From JAKAWQ01 sp963840545 (GTDB taxonomy: Bacteria; Pseudomonadota; Alphaproteobacteria; Acetobacterales; Acetobacteraceae): a stretch of DNA of 64,000 nt. Below are positions 16,591-24,813 of this stretch, piece after piece (position 1 is the first letter of the stretch; every line of letters begins with the position of its first letter). Below the pieces are notes generated by a model, which had not been told where the DNA came from, did not search any database, and was given only the letters and a program-made list of their open reading frames with translations. Both the position numbers and the translations under genes were made by a program. The stretch is from assembly GCA_963840545.1 (NCBI GenBank), contig CAWIZE010000007.1, forward strand, positions 62,001 through 126,000, written 5' to 3'.

Positions 16591-17406
16591 TCAAATGATC
16601 CCGATCGCGCTGAGCTCCGCACCTTGCGGCGCACAGGTGAGCCAGTGGCTGCCCTCGCCGGGCTCGGGCCGGCGGAGGATACGGCGGAACTGGAAGCGGT
16701 CCGCCTTGTAGAAGGTGCGCGAGCACTCCACCGCCTCGCCCGCCGCGAGCCGCACGATCCGCTCGACCAGGATCAGCGGATGATCGATCGCGACGCCGAG
16801 CATGTGGGCGCGGAACTCGTCGGCGATGATGAACTCCATCGTCTCCTCGGCCTCCTGCGGCCGGAGCGCAAACTCCGCCTCGAGGGTGCGCACCAGCGGC
16901 TGGCGGAGGTCGGCGGCAAGCAGGGCGGGTGCGAGGCGCACCGGCACATAGCTCGTGCGCGAGGCGACGGGCTCGCCGCCGCTCGAAAGCACCTTGCGGA
17001 TCTTGAAGGCCTGCCCGCCGCCTTCCATGCCGGGCTTGGCGGCGATCCAATCCGGCAGCGCCACCTGTTCGACGCTGAAAAGCCGGATCTGCGCCGGATC
17101 GGCGCCATCGAACCCGCCGATCAGGAAGTGCGGCGATTCGGAAAGCAATTCGGTGATGCGCGGCGAACGGACGAAGGTGCCGCGCCCCTGCTGGCGCAGC
17201 AGCAGGCCCTCATCGACGAGCGAGGTGATCGCCTGGCGGACGGTCACCCGCGAGAGGTGATAACGCCGGCAGAGCTCCGTCTCGCTCGGCACGCGGTCCC
17301 CGTCCTTGAGATGGAAGGTGACGAGGTCGCGCAGCGCATGCTTGAGCTGCAGCCAGAGCGGCGTCGAGACGGAAGGATCGAGCGGTCGGTCGGGAAGGGC
17401 TTGCAT
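16591..17406 (-). CDS. GntR family transcriptional regulator with UTRA domain (HutC-like)
   Basis: A 271-residue repressor-type regulator. The winged helix is at about residues 17-82 (L-K-D-G-D-R-V-P-S-E-T-E-L, then L-S-R-V-T-V-R-Q-A-I-T-S-L-V-x-E-G-L-L, then Q-G-R-G-T-F-V). A UTRA ligand-binding domain spans about residues 105-245. The start at ATG 17406 is the first Met before the fold; no strong ribosome site is seen and the frame is open to 17541. It is divergent from the amidohydrolase-to-molybdenum-hydroxylase cluster and is the obvious candidate to control it. Confidence 0.88.
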   Translation of the reverse strand: MQALPDRPLDPSVSTPLWLQLKHALRDLVTFHLKDGDRVPSETELCRRYHLSRVTVRQAITSLVDEGLLLRQQGRGTFVRSPRITELLSESPHFLIGGFDGADPAQIRLFSVEQVALPDWIAAKPGMEGGGQAFKIRKVLSSGGEPVASRTSYVPVRLAPALLAADLRQPLVRTLEAEFALRPQEAEETMEFIIADEFRAHMLGVAIDHPLILVERIVRLAAGEAVECSRTFYKADRFQFRRILRRPEPGEGSHWLTCAPQGAELSAIGII

Positions 17407-17501
17407 TGCAATGCACAATTCCGGGGCAACGCCTGGCACATTGGGAGGTCGGCACGGGATCGGGCAAGGTGCCACGGGGCCGCCGCCAAGGGGGGAACCA
17501 A

Positions 17502-17541
17502 TTGACGCCAAGTTATAATACGTCCTAAGATGACTTAACAA
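17502..17541. promoter_or_regulatory. Probable divergent promoters and operator for the GntR/catabolic cluster
   Basis: An AT-rich patch in GC-rich DNA. Plus strand: TTGACG (17502-17507), 18-bp spacer, TAAGAT (17526-17531). Minus strand: TTGTTA (17541-17536), 15-bp spacer, TATTAT (17520-17515). The patch contains GTTATAATAC (17512-17521), a stretched form of the GT..TATA..AC pattern of HutC-type operators. Overlapping promoters would allow one bound regulator to block both. Prediction from pattern only. Confidence 0.45.
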
Positions 17542-17618
17542 GCGCGGATCGATGCCCCATGGCCGCGCGGGAGGAGCGGGACCCGGATGCCCCCCAGCGA
17601 TCCAGCATGCGATCCGAC

Positions 17619-18653
17619 ATGAGCACGCCGATCATCGATTTCCATGCCCATCTCATCCCGCCGCGCCTGGTGGAAACCCTGGTCGCGAACGGTCGCGACT
17701 ATGGCGTCCATGTGCGCGGGCCGAAGGAGGCGCCGCTGGTCCGCCTCGAAGGCTCGGCTTGGGAAAAACCCCTGCCGCTCCCGCTCACCCGCATCACCGA
17801 GCGGATCGCGACCCTCGATCGCCAGGGGATCGACCAGCAGGTGATGGCGCCGTGGATCGATTTCTCCGGCTACACGATGCCCGTAGCACTCGGCCTCCGC
17901 TTCGCCGAGCTGCAGAACGAGACGATCGCCGAGGTCGCGGCCCAGCATCCGGATCGCCTGCTCGGCGCCGCGACCGTGCCGATGCAGGACCCCGAGGCCG
18001 CCGCGCGCGTGCTCCGCCGCGCCGTGACCGGGCAGGGGTTCCGCTCGGTGCAGATCGCGACCTATTTCGGCGGTCAGCGCTTCCTCGACGATCCGGCGCT
18101 CGATCCGTTCTGGCGCGAGGCCGAGCGGCTTCAGGTGCTCGTCTATTTCCATCCCTATGACGAGCAGCCGCCGAACGGGACCAAGGATTATTTCCTCCAC
18201 AACGTCGTCAACTATCCGCTGCAGACCGCGATCGCGATCCCGCGCATGATCTTCGGCGGCGTGTTCTCGCGTTTTCCGAAAATGAAGGTCTGCTTCCCGC
18301 ATGGCGGGGGCTATCTGCCCTATCAGTTCGGCCGCATCCGCCGCGCCGCCGCCGTGCGCCCGGAGCCCAAGGTGCACGGCTATGAGGGCGATCCGCTCGA
18401 TCTCTTCAAGACCTTCTATTTCGACACCATCGTGCACAACCCGGCCTCGCTCCGCTTCCTCGCCGAGATGGTGGGGCCGGACAGATTGTTGATGGGATCG
18501 GACTATCCGTTCGACATGAACGATCCCGATCCGGTGGCGAGCGTGCGGGCGGGAATTTCGCCCGAATGGCAGGATTCCGTGCTCGGCGGGCTGGCGCTGC
18601 GATTGATGCAGGCCGCCCCGGCCGCCGCCGCCCCGGCCGCCGCCGCCCAATAG
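17619..18653 (+). CDS. Amidohydrolase-2 / ACMSD-like decarboxylase or hydrolase
   Basis: A 344-residue TIM-barrel metal enzyme. The first metal motif D-F-H-A-H (His9, His11) follows the start. Further ligand regions are Y-F-H-P-Y-D near residue 175, F-P-H-G-G-G near residue 225, and the catalytic Asp in M-G-S-D-Y-P-F-D near residue 290. Relatives decarboxylate aminocarboxymuconate semialdehyde or hydrolyse lactones and ring-cleavage products. The start is uncertain: ATGs at 17559, 17607 and 17619 are all in frame and none has a good ribosome site. The C-terminus ends in an Ala/Pro repeat. First gene of the plus-strand cluster. Confidence 0.85.
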   Translation: MSTPIIDFHAHLIPPRLVETLVANGRDYGVHVRGPKEAPLVRLEGSAWEKPLPLPLTRITERIATLDRQGIDQQVMAPWIDFSGYTMPVALGLRFAELQNETIAEVAAQHPDRLLGAATVPMQDPEAAARVLRRAVTGQGFRSVQIATYFGGQRFLDDPALDPFWREAERLQVLVYFHPYDEQPPNGTKDYFLHNVVNYPLQTAIAIPRMIFGGVFSRFPKMKVCFPHGGGYLPYQFGRIRRAAAVRPEPKVHGYEGDPLDLFKTFYFDTIVHNPASLRFLAEMVGPDRLLMGSDYPFDMNDPDPVASVRAGISPEWQDSVLGGLALRLMQAAPAAAAPAAAAQ

Positions 18654-18662
18654 GAGACGACG

Positions 18663-19448
18663 ATGAGCGAAGCCGCAATCGTTGCGAAACTGCACCACGT
18701 CAGCGCAGGGAAGGGCCCCTGGGTCACGCTCGTCCATTCTCTCGCCGCCGATCACACGCTGCTCAGCCCGCAGGCGGCGCAACTCGCGGAAAATTTCTCC
18801 GTGCTCAGCCTCGATATCCGCGGCCACGGGAAAAGCGAGGTGATGTCTGCGCCCTATACGATGGGCGGGCTCGCCGAGGACGTCGCGGCACTCCTCGCCA
18901 GCCGCGGCATCGCCGCGACGCACTGGGTCGGGATCTCGCTCGGCGGCATGATCGGCCTCACCCTGGCGCTCGCCCATCCGCGCCTCGTGGGAAGCCTCGT
19001 CCTCGCCGACACGACCGCTTGCTATCCGCCGGCGGCGCACGCGGCCTGGCGCGAGCGGATCGGCATCGTCCGGGCGAAGGGGATGGCGGGGGTGCGCGCG
19101 GGCACCCTCGACCGCTGGCTCACCGCCCCGTTCCGCGCCCGCGATCCGGAAACCACCGCGCGGCTCGGCGCATTGATCGCGGCGACGCCGGCCGAAGGCT
19201 TCGTCGGCTGCTGCGAAGCGATCATCGGCTACGACGTCTCCGCCCGCCTCGGCGAGATCGCCTGCCCGACGCTCGTCATGGTCGGCGAGGAAGACGAGGC
19301 AACCCCGCCGGCGATGGCCGAGGCGCTGGCACTCGGAATCCGCGGCGCCACGCTCAAGCGAATTCCGCACGCCGCGCACCAGAGCAGCACCGAGCAGCCT
19401 GCCCTCTTCAACGACGCGATGGCGGAGTTCCTCGCCCATGCCGGCTGA
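18663..19448 (+). CDS. Alpha/beta hydrolase (3-oxoadipate enol-lactonase-like)
   Basis: A 261-residue alpha/beta-hydrolase-fold protein. The nucleophile elbow is G-I-S-L-G-G (Ser92), the oxyanion segment is V-H-S-L-A near residue 24, the acid lies in V-G-E-E-D-E near residue 214, and the catalytic His in P-H-A-A-H near residue 237. Similarity is to PcaD and related lactonases, which fits hydrolysis of a ring-opening product. GGAGACGACG precedes the start 9 bp after the amidohydrolase stop. Its end overlaps the following start by 11 bp, so it is part of one operon. Confidence 0.85.
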   Translation: MSEAAIVAKLHHVSAGKGPWVTLVHSLAADHTLLSPQAAQLAENFSVLSLDIRGHGKSEVMSAPYTMGGLAEDVAALLASRGIAATHWVGISLGGMIGLTLALAHPRLVGSLVLADTTACYPPAAHAAWRERIGIVRAKGMAGVRAGTLDRWLTAPFRARDPETTARLGALIAATPAEGFVGCCEAIIGYDVSARLGEIACPTLVMVGEEDEATPPAMAEALALGIRGATLKRIPHAAHQSSTEQPALFNDAMAEFLAHAG

Positions 19449-20320
19449 CTTGCACCCGGCTGAGCCGCGCGCCGCCTGGCCGCCGCCCGGCCGCTTCGCG
19501 CTCCACACCTGGACGCTCGACACGACGCCGCTCGCCCTCGCGATCGCCGCCGCCCGCTCGGCGGGCTACGACGCGATGGAGCTGCGCTGGACCGACTTCA
19601 AGCGCTGCAACGAGCGCGGCCTGAGCAACGAGGACGTGCTCGGCCTCGTCCGCGCCGGCGGCCTGCCCGTGGGCGTGCTCGGCGTCGAATATGGCTGGCT
19701 CTTCGCCCATGGCGAGGAGGGCCGCCGCCTCTTCGATGTCTTTCGCCTGAGCTGCCGCAACGCCGTTTCCCTCGGCTGCGCCATGCTGATGAGCGCGCCC
19801 GGCCCCTATTCCGGACCGCTCGCCGATGCCGTGGTCCATCTCCGCGCCGGCGCCGACATCGCCGCCGAGCATGGATTGCGCCTCGCGATCGAGTTCAATT
19901 CCCAGCACGACGTGATCAACAACCTCGCCGTCCAGCGCGAGCTCGTCACCGCCGCCGGCCGGCCCAATTGCGGCCTGCTGCTCGATGCCTACCACCTCGC
20001 CCGCAGCGGCGCCGGCGGCCGCGGCTTCGCCGACGTGCCCGGCGAGGAGATTTTTGTCTTTCAGTACCAGCGACGTCCCCGCCGCCCCGGTGACGGGCGT
20101 CAAACGCCCGACCGATCGGCTGCCGCCCGGCGCGGGCACCGTCGCCTGGCACGAGGTCTTCGGCCTCCTCGCCGAGAAGGGATATGCGGGATATCTGAGC
20201 TACGAGGCGCCCAATCCCGAGCTCTGGGCACGCCCGCCGGCGGAAGTCGCGCGCGAGGGCCTGGAGGCAACCCGCCGCCTCATCGCCGAGGCGGCGCGCG
20301 AGGAGGCTCCCCAACCGTGA
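19438..20320 (+). pseudogene. Sugar phosphate isomerase/epimerase (xylose-isomerase-like TIM barrel), frameshifted
   Basis: Begins at ATG 19438 inside the end of the hydrolase gene and shows the family layout: M-E-L-R-W-T-D near residue 42, L-A-I-E-F-N-S-Q-H near 145, and L-L-L-D-A-Y-H near 180. After F-V-F-Q-Y (20066) the homology moves to another frame. Dropping one C at 20067-20068 restores S-D-V-P-A-A-P-V-T-G and runs to a stop at 20320. That is where the Kelch gene starts, in a GTGA overlap. In the present sequence the first frame instead reads on and fuses to the Kelch protein as a 631-codon frame. Sequencing error, programmed shift or true mutation are all possible. Confidence 0.75.
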
Positions 20321-21333
20321 CCACAGATCCGCTCTTCGCCGGTCTCTTCGACAAGAGCATCACCGAGATTCCATCCTCCGTCGCCGCCCAGCGCTACACC
20401 ACCAGCATCGCCCCGCTCGCCGCGATCCAGGGGCGCTGGGTCGAGCAGAAGCGGCTGCCCGTGCCGGTCGGCGAGATGGGCGTCATCGTCTGCGCGGGAA
20501 AAATCCATGTCATCGGCGGCTATGCCCGCGGCCGCGTCGATGGCGATTTCCACCAGGTCTTCGATCCCGCGCGCGAGACCTGGGCCCTCAAGGCGCCGCT
20601 CCCGTTCCCCTGCAACCATATCGCGCTCGCCGCGATCGACAGCCGCATCTATGCCTTCGGCGGCTTCATCGAGCAGAATCGCTGCCCGCACTCGCGCTGC
20701 TTCGTCTATGACGCCACCGACGACGCTTGGACGCCGATCGCCGCCCTGAGCCGCCCGCGCGGCGCGATTTCGGCGGTGGTCGTGGACCGGCGCATCCATC
20801 TCCTCGGCGGCCGCGACGTCCGCTCGGTCGAATGGCACGAGACCTACGACCCGCAGACCGACCGCTACGAGATGCGCGCCTCGATGACCGGCTCGACGCG
20901 CACCCAGCCCTTTGTCGGCCAGCGCGACCACATGGGCGTCGTCGTCCTCGAGGGACGCATCCACGCCATCGCCGGGCGGATGGACAGCTACGATTTCAAC
21001 ACCGCGCTGCACGCCGTCTACGACCCCCAAACCGACGGCTGGTCCTTCCGCGCCCCGCTGCCGACGCCGCGGAGCGGCCCCTCGGCCGCGCTCTATCGCG
21101 GCCGCATCCTGGTGATGGGCGGCGAGGCCACCGGGCGCGTCTTCGGCACCCACGAGGCATACGATCCCGCCGCCGACCGCTGGGAGGCGATGGCGCCGAT
21201 GGCGGTGCCGCGCCACGGGCTGCACGGCGCGACGGCGGCAGTGATCGGCGATCTGGTCCATATCCCGGGCGGCGGCCCGCTGCCCGGCGGCAGCGTCCAG
21301 GGCGCCTACCACGACGCATTTACTTTAAGTTGA
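20317..21333 (+). CDS. Kelch-repeat beta-propeller protein
   Basis: A 338-residue protein from GTG 20317. It has about five visible Kelch blades, each with a paired Gly after a hydrophobic strand and a downstream Tyr/Trp: I-H-V-I-G-G-Y, I-Y-A-F-G-G-F, I-H-L-L-G-G-R, I-H-A-I-A-G-R and I-L-V-M-G-G-E, each followed by a Y-D-P or W block. No signal peptide or copper-radical Tyr-Cys site of galactose oxidase is evident. The role in the pathway is unknown; a lactonase, isomerase or scaffold function would fit the neighbours. The start overlaps the previous stop (GTGA). Confidence 0.8.
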   Translation: MTTDPLFAGLFDKSITEIPSSVAAQRYTTSIAPLAAIQGRWVEQKRLPVPVGEMGVIVCAGKIHVIGGYARGRVDGDFHQVFDPARETWALKAPLPFPCNHIALAAIDSRIYAFGGFIEQNRCPHSRCFVYDATDDAWTPIAALSRPRGAISAVVVDRRIHLLGGRDVRSVEWHETYDPQTDRYEMRASMTGSTRTQPFVGQRDHMGVVVLEGRIHAIAGRMDSYDFNTALHAVYDPQTDGWSFRAPLPTPRSGPSAALYRGRILVMGGEATGRVFGTHEAYDPAADRWEAMAPMAVPRHGLHGATAAVIGDLVHIPGGGPLPGGSVQGAYHDAFTLS

Positions 21334-21338
21334 ACTGG

Positions 21339-22244
21339 ATGGCCGGCATAGTTTATGTCCCGCCGCTGGAGTTCGGCAACCGCGCCTTCGCAGGCCTCGC
21401 GCGCACGACGGGCCGGATCGTCGTGATCAACTCTCCGCGCGAGGTCGCCGCCTCGCTCGTCGCGATCGATCCCGCCGGCGACATCCTCGTCCATGCCGCC
21501 TACATGGCCCGCCCGGTCGCCGTCTCGCTGCTGCGCCGGGGTTTCCGCGGTTTCATTGGCGTCGATGCCGGCATCGGCCGCAACGAGGCGGGCATCGGCG
21601 GGCTCGCGCTCGCCGAGCGGCTGGGCGTCCCCGCGGCCGCCGCCAGCGTCTATAGCTGCGAGATGTGCGTCGGCCGCTCGGTGTGGGACGAAGGCGTGAT
21701 CAGCCGCGTCAACGGGCCGGCCGCCGCATGCGGGGCCGAGCCGGGCCAGAGCGTCGCCGCGGCGGCCGAATTCTTCCTCGGTGCACCGGCGGGCCGCCCG
21801 CGGGACATCGCCGCCGAATGGCCCGACGCGCCCATCCTCCTCGCCGAGGGGCCCCCGGGCCAAGGGAAGATCTATGGTTGCTGGAGCATGAGCCTGGTCG
21901 AGGGCGAAAACGCGGAAAACGTCTTCTGCGTCGGAACCCCCGTGGATACGACGATGACGATCTATGTCTACCGCCACGCCATCCGCCCGGCCGGAATCAT
22001 CGGCAGCGATGGCGGCTTCGGACGCGGCCAGATGGCGATCGCCGGACTGGGGATCCTCGAACGCATGGGGATCGCCTGCGTCGCGGTCTCCCACCTCTCG
22101 GCCGATCTCGGCGATGCCGCCAGCATCCATCGCGACGGCCGGATCACCCGCGCCAACGCCCCGGCACGCGCGGCCGGCGTCGCGCCGGGCATGACGGCCC
22201 AGGCAGCCGCCGCGCTCCTCCTCGAAGCCGCCCGCTCGCCATGA
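21339..22244 (+). CDS. Unrecognised protein with an internal duplication
   Basis: A 301-residue protein that I cannot name. Two segments of about 80 residues align with each other. One, near residues 70-150, begins G-F-I-G-V-D-A-G-I-G-R-N-E and continues G-L-A-L-A-E-R-L-G-V, then G-V-I-S-R-V-N. The other, near residues 210-295, begins G-I-I-G-S-D-G-G-F-G-R and continues G-L-G-I-L-E-R-M-G-I, then G-R-I-T-R-A-N. Both end in A-x-G-x-x-P-G followed by an Ala-rich helix. The first half has a C-E-M-C pair near residue 110. The stop overlaps the next start (ATGA), so it is translated with the molybdenum hydroxylase subunits. Confidence 0.75.
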   Translation: MAGIVYVPPLEFGNRAFAGLARTTGRIVVINSPREVAASLVAIDPAGDILVHAAYMARPVAVSLLRRGFRGFIGVDAGIGRNEAGIGGLALAERLGVPAAAASVYSCEMCVGRSVWDEGVISRVNGPAAACGAEPGQSVAAAAEFFLGAPAGRPRDIAAEWPDAPILLAEGPPGQGKIYGCWSMSLVEGENAENVFCVGTPVDTTMTIYVYRHAIRPAGIIGSDGGFGRGQMAIAGLGILERMGIACVAVSHLSADLGDAASIHRDGRITRANAPARAAGVAPGMTAQAAAALLLEAARSP

Positions 22245-22720
22245 GCACCCCCTTCTCGCTCACCGTCAACGGAAGCGCCGTGAGCATCGACGCCGATGGC
22301 AGCGAAAACCTGATCTCCGTGCTGCGCGGCGCGCTCGGCCTCCGCGCCGTCCGCTTCGGCTGCGGCGCCGAGGCCTGCGGCGCCTGCATGGTGCTGCTCG
22401 ACGGCGAGCCGGTGCCGAGCTGCACCCTGCCACTCGAACGGGCCGCGGGCCGCACGATCATCACGCCGGAGGGCCTCGGCACGCCCGAATCGCCCGATCC
22501 CCTGCAGACCGCCTTCCTCGCCGAGCAGGCGGCCCAGTGCGGCTATTGCCTGGGCGGCATCCTGATCGCCGCCAAGGCGCTGCTCGCCCGCAACCCGAAC
22601 CCGACGCGGGCCGAAATCGCCGTCGCATTGGAAAAAAATCTCTGCCGTTGCGGCGCCCACAACCGGATGATCCGCGCCATCGCCCGCGCCGCCGCCCGGA
22701 TCAGGGGCGAAACGCCATGA
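22241..22720 (+). CDS. [2Fe-2S] small subunit of a molybdenum hydroxylase
   Basis: A 159-residue electron-transfer subunit of the xanthine-oxidase family (isoquinoline 1-oxidoreductase alpha / nicotinate dehydrogenase small subunit type). The plant-type cluster is bound by C41-x4-C46-x2-C49 and a later Cys near 61. The second cluster uses C-G-Y-C near residue 101 and C-R-C near 134. Both clusters are intact. It overlaps its neighbours by ATGA on each side (22241-22244 and 22717-22720), a tightly coupled three-gene unit. No FAD subunit is present, as in two-subunit enzymes that use cytochrome acceptors. Confidence 0.92.
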   Translation: MSTPFSLTVNGSAVSIDADGSENLISVLRGALGLRAVRFGCGAEACGACMVLLDGEPVPSCTLPLERAAGRTIITPEGLGTPESPDPLQTAFLAEQAAQCGYCLGGILIAAKALLARNPNPTRAEIAVALEKNLCRCGAHNRMIRAIARAAARIRGETP

Positions 22721-24813
22721 GCGCGCCACCGCTTCCCCCGAGCCTCGCCGCCAATCCAAGGCTCGACCGCTGGGTCGGCTTCGAGCCGGGCGGCCGGGTC
22801 CGGCTCGCCACCGGCAAGGTCGAGCTCGGCCAGGGCATCCTCACCGCGCTCGTCCAGATCGCCGCCGAGGAGCTCGCCGTCGCGCCCGGGCGCGTCCGCA
22901 TCGTCTCCGGCGACACCGACGCCGCCCCCGAAGAAGGGTTCACCGCCGGCAGCCAGTCGGTCGAGGCGTCAGGCGGGGCGATCCGCGTCGCCGCGGCCGA
23001 GGTGCGCGCGCTCTTCGTCGCCGCCGCCGCGCTCCGGCTCAATTGCGCGCCCGACGCGATCGGCGTGACGGACGGAAAATTTCTCCGCGACGGCGAGGAA
23101 ACCCCGCTCGATTACTGGACGCTCGCCGCGGCGGTCGATCTCGCCCGCGATGCGCGCGGCACGGCGGCGCTGACCAAGCGGCCCGACTATCGCGTGATAG
23201 GCCGCAGCTTCCCGCGCATCGACCTGCCCGAAAAAATTTTCGGCGCCGGCTTCATCCACGACCTCGCCCCACCCGGCCTCCTGCATGCGCGGGTGCTGCG
23301 CCGGCCGCGCCCCGGCGCCCGTCTCGAACCGCTCGAGGTGGAGGGGGAGTTCGTCCGCATCGGCGATTTCTTCGCCGTCCTCGCCCCCGACGAGGCGATG
23401 GCCGAGCGCGCGCGCGAGGCGGCCGCCCGCCGCGCCCAATGGACCGGCGGCACGCCCTGGCGCGAGGGCCTCGCCGTGGCCACCCACCTGCTTACGCTCG
23501 ACTCCCAGGACCAGCTGCTCGAATTCCCCGGAACCCCCGCCACCCGGCCCGCCGTGGCGGAATTCCATGCCCGCTACACCAGGCCCTATCTCGCCCACGG
23601 CTCGATCGGCCCCTCGGTCGGGCTCGCCCGCTTCGCCGACGGGCGCCTCGAAGTCCTGACGCACTCGCAAGGGGTCGGGATGCTGCGCGGCGCGCTCGCC
23701 CGCGCCCTCGGCCTCGACCCCGCCGCCGTCACTGTCCGCCATCGCCACGGCGCCGGCTGCTATGGCCATAACGGCGCCGACGACGCGGCGGCGGACGCCG
23801 CGTTCATCGCCCATGCCCGGCCCGGACAGTGGATACGCGTGCAATGGACCCGCGCCGACGAGCTTTCCGCCGCCCCCTTCGGCTCGGCGATGGTCGTCGA
23901 TCTCCGCGCCGGGCTCGATGCGGCCGGCCGGCCGGTCGATTGGACGATGGAGGTCTTCAGCGGCACCCACGGCCAGCGCCCGGGCCATAACGGCGCCGTC
24001 AACCTGCTGCCCGCCGAGGCGCTGCCCGACCCGCCGCCGCCGCCGCCCCTCATGGACGTGCCCGAGGCCGCCGGCTTCGGTGGCATGCGCAACGCCCGCG
24101 CGCTCTACGACCTGCCCCCGCAGCGCGCGATCCACCACCTGATCGCCCATCCGCCGCTCCGCACCTCCTCGATGCGCGGGCTCGGCACGCACGGCAATGT
24201 CTTCGCGATCGAAAGCTTCATCGACGAGCTCGCGCGGAACGCCGGCGAGGACCCGCTCGCCTACCGGCTTTCCCTCCTTTCCGATCCGCGCGGCCGGCGC
24301 GTCCTCGAGCGGGTTTCGGAGATGTCCGGCTGGTCCGCCCGGCCGGCGGGCGGCGCCGGCGAAGGGTGGGGGATCGCCTTCAGCCGCTACAAGAACCGCG
24401 CCGCCTATGTCGCTGCGGTCGTTGAAGTTTTCGTCGAGGAAAGCGTAGCCCTGCGGCGCGTCTGGTGCGCCGTGGACGCCGGCCTCGTGATCAACCCGGA
24501 TGGCGCCGCGAACCAGATCGAAGGCGGCGTGATCCAGGCCGCGAGCTGGACGCTCAAGGAGGAGGTGCGGGTCTCCGACGAGGGAATCGCCAGCGCGGAC
24601 TGGGAGACCTATCCCGTGCTGCGCTTCCCCGAGGTGCCCGAGGTGACGGTCGCCTTCGTCGGCGATGGCGACGACCCCACCCTCGGCCTCGGCGAGGCCG
24701 TGCTGGGCCCCACCGCGGCTGCGATCGGCAATGCCGTCGCCCACGCGCTCGGCGCCCGCATCCGCGCCATGCCGCTCACCCGCGAGCGGATCATGGCCGC
24801 ACTGCTCGCATAG
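22717..24813 (+). CDS. Molybdopterin-binding large subunit of a xanthine-oxidase-family hydroxylase
   Basis: A 698-residue catalytic subunit, IorB/nicotinate-dehydrogenase-like. It opens with the cofactor motif T-G-K-V-E-L-G-Q-G near residue 32. The gating region G-F-G-G-M-R-N and R-T-S-S-M-R-G-L-G-T are at about 450-490, and the catalytic Glu lies in G-L-G-E-A-V near residue 665. The family hydroxylates N-heterocycles or aldehydes with water as oxygen source. There is no C-terminal cytochrome domain, so the electron acceptor is encoded elsewhere. The N-terminal a/b hammerhead half seems short against canonical XdhB (over 750). The 3' end overlaps the convergent methyltransferase by 23 bp. 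Confidence 0.9.
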   Translation: MSAPPLPPSLAANPRLDRWVGFEPGGRVRLATGKVELGQGILTALVQIAAEELAVAPGRVRIVSGDTDAAPEEGFTAGSQSVEASGGAIRVAAAEVRALFVAAAALRLNCAPDAIGVTDGKFLRDGEETPLDYWTLAAAVDLARDARGTAALTKRPDYRVIGRSFPRIDLPEKIFGAGFIHDLAPPGLLHARVLRRPRPGARLEPLEVEGEFVRIGDFFAVLAPDEAMAERAREAAARRAQWTGGTPWREGLAVATHLLTLDSQDQLLEFPGTPATRPAVAEFHARYTRPYLAHGSIGPSVGLARFADGRLEVLTHSQGVGMLRGALARALGLDPAAVTVRHRHGAGCYGHNGADDAAADAAFIAHARPGQWIRVQWTRADELSAAPFGSAMVVDLRAGLDAAGRPVDWTMEVFSGTHGQRPGHNGAVNLLPAEALPDPPPPPPLMDVPEAAGFGGMRNARALYDLPPQRAIHHLIAHPPLRTSSMRGLGTHGNVFAIESFIDELARNAGEDPLAYRLSLLSDPRGRRVLERVSEMSGWSARPAGGAGEGWGIAFSRYKNRAAYVAAVVEVFVEESVALRRVWCAVDAGLVINPDGAANQIEGGVIQAASWTLKEEVRVSDEGIASADWETYPVLRFPEVPEVTVAFVGDGDDPTLGLGEAVLGPTAAAIGNAVAHALGARIRAMPLTRERIMAALLA

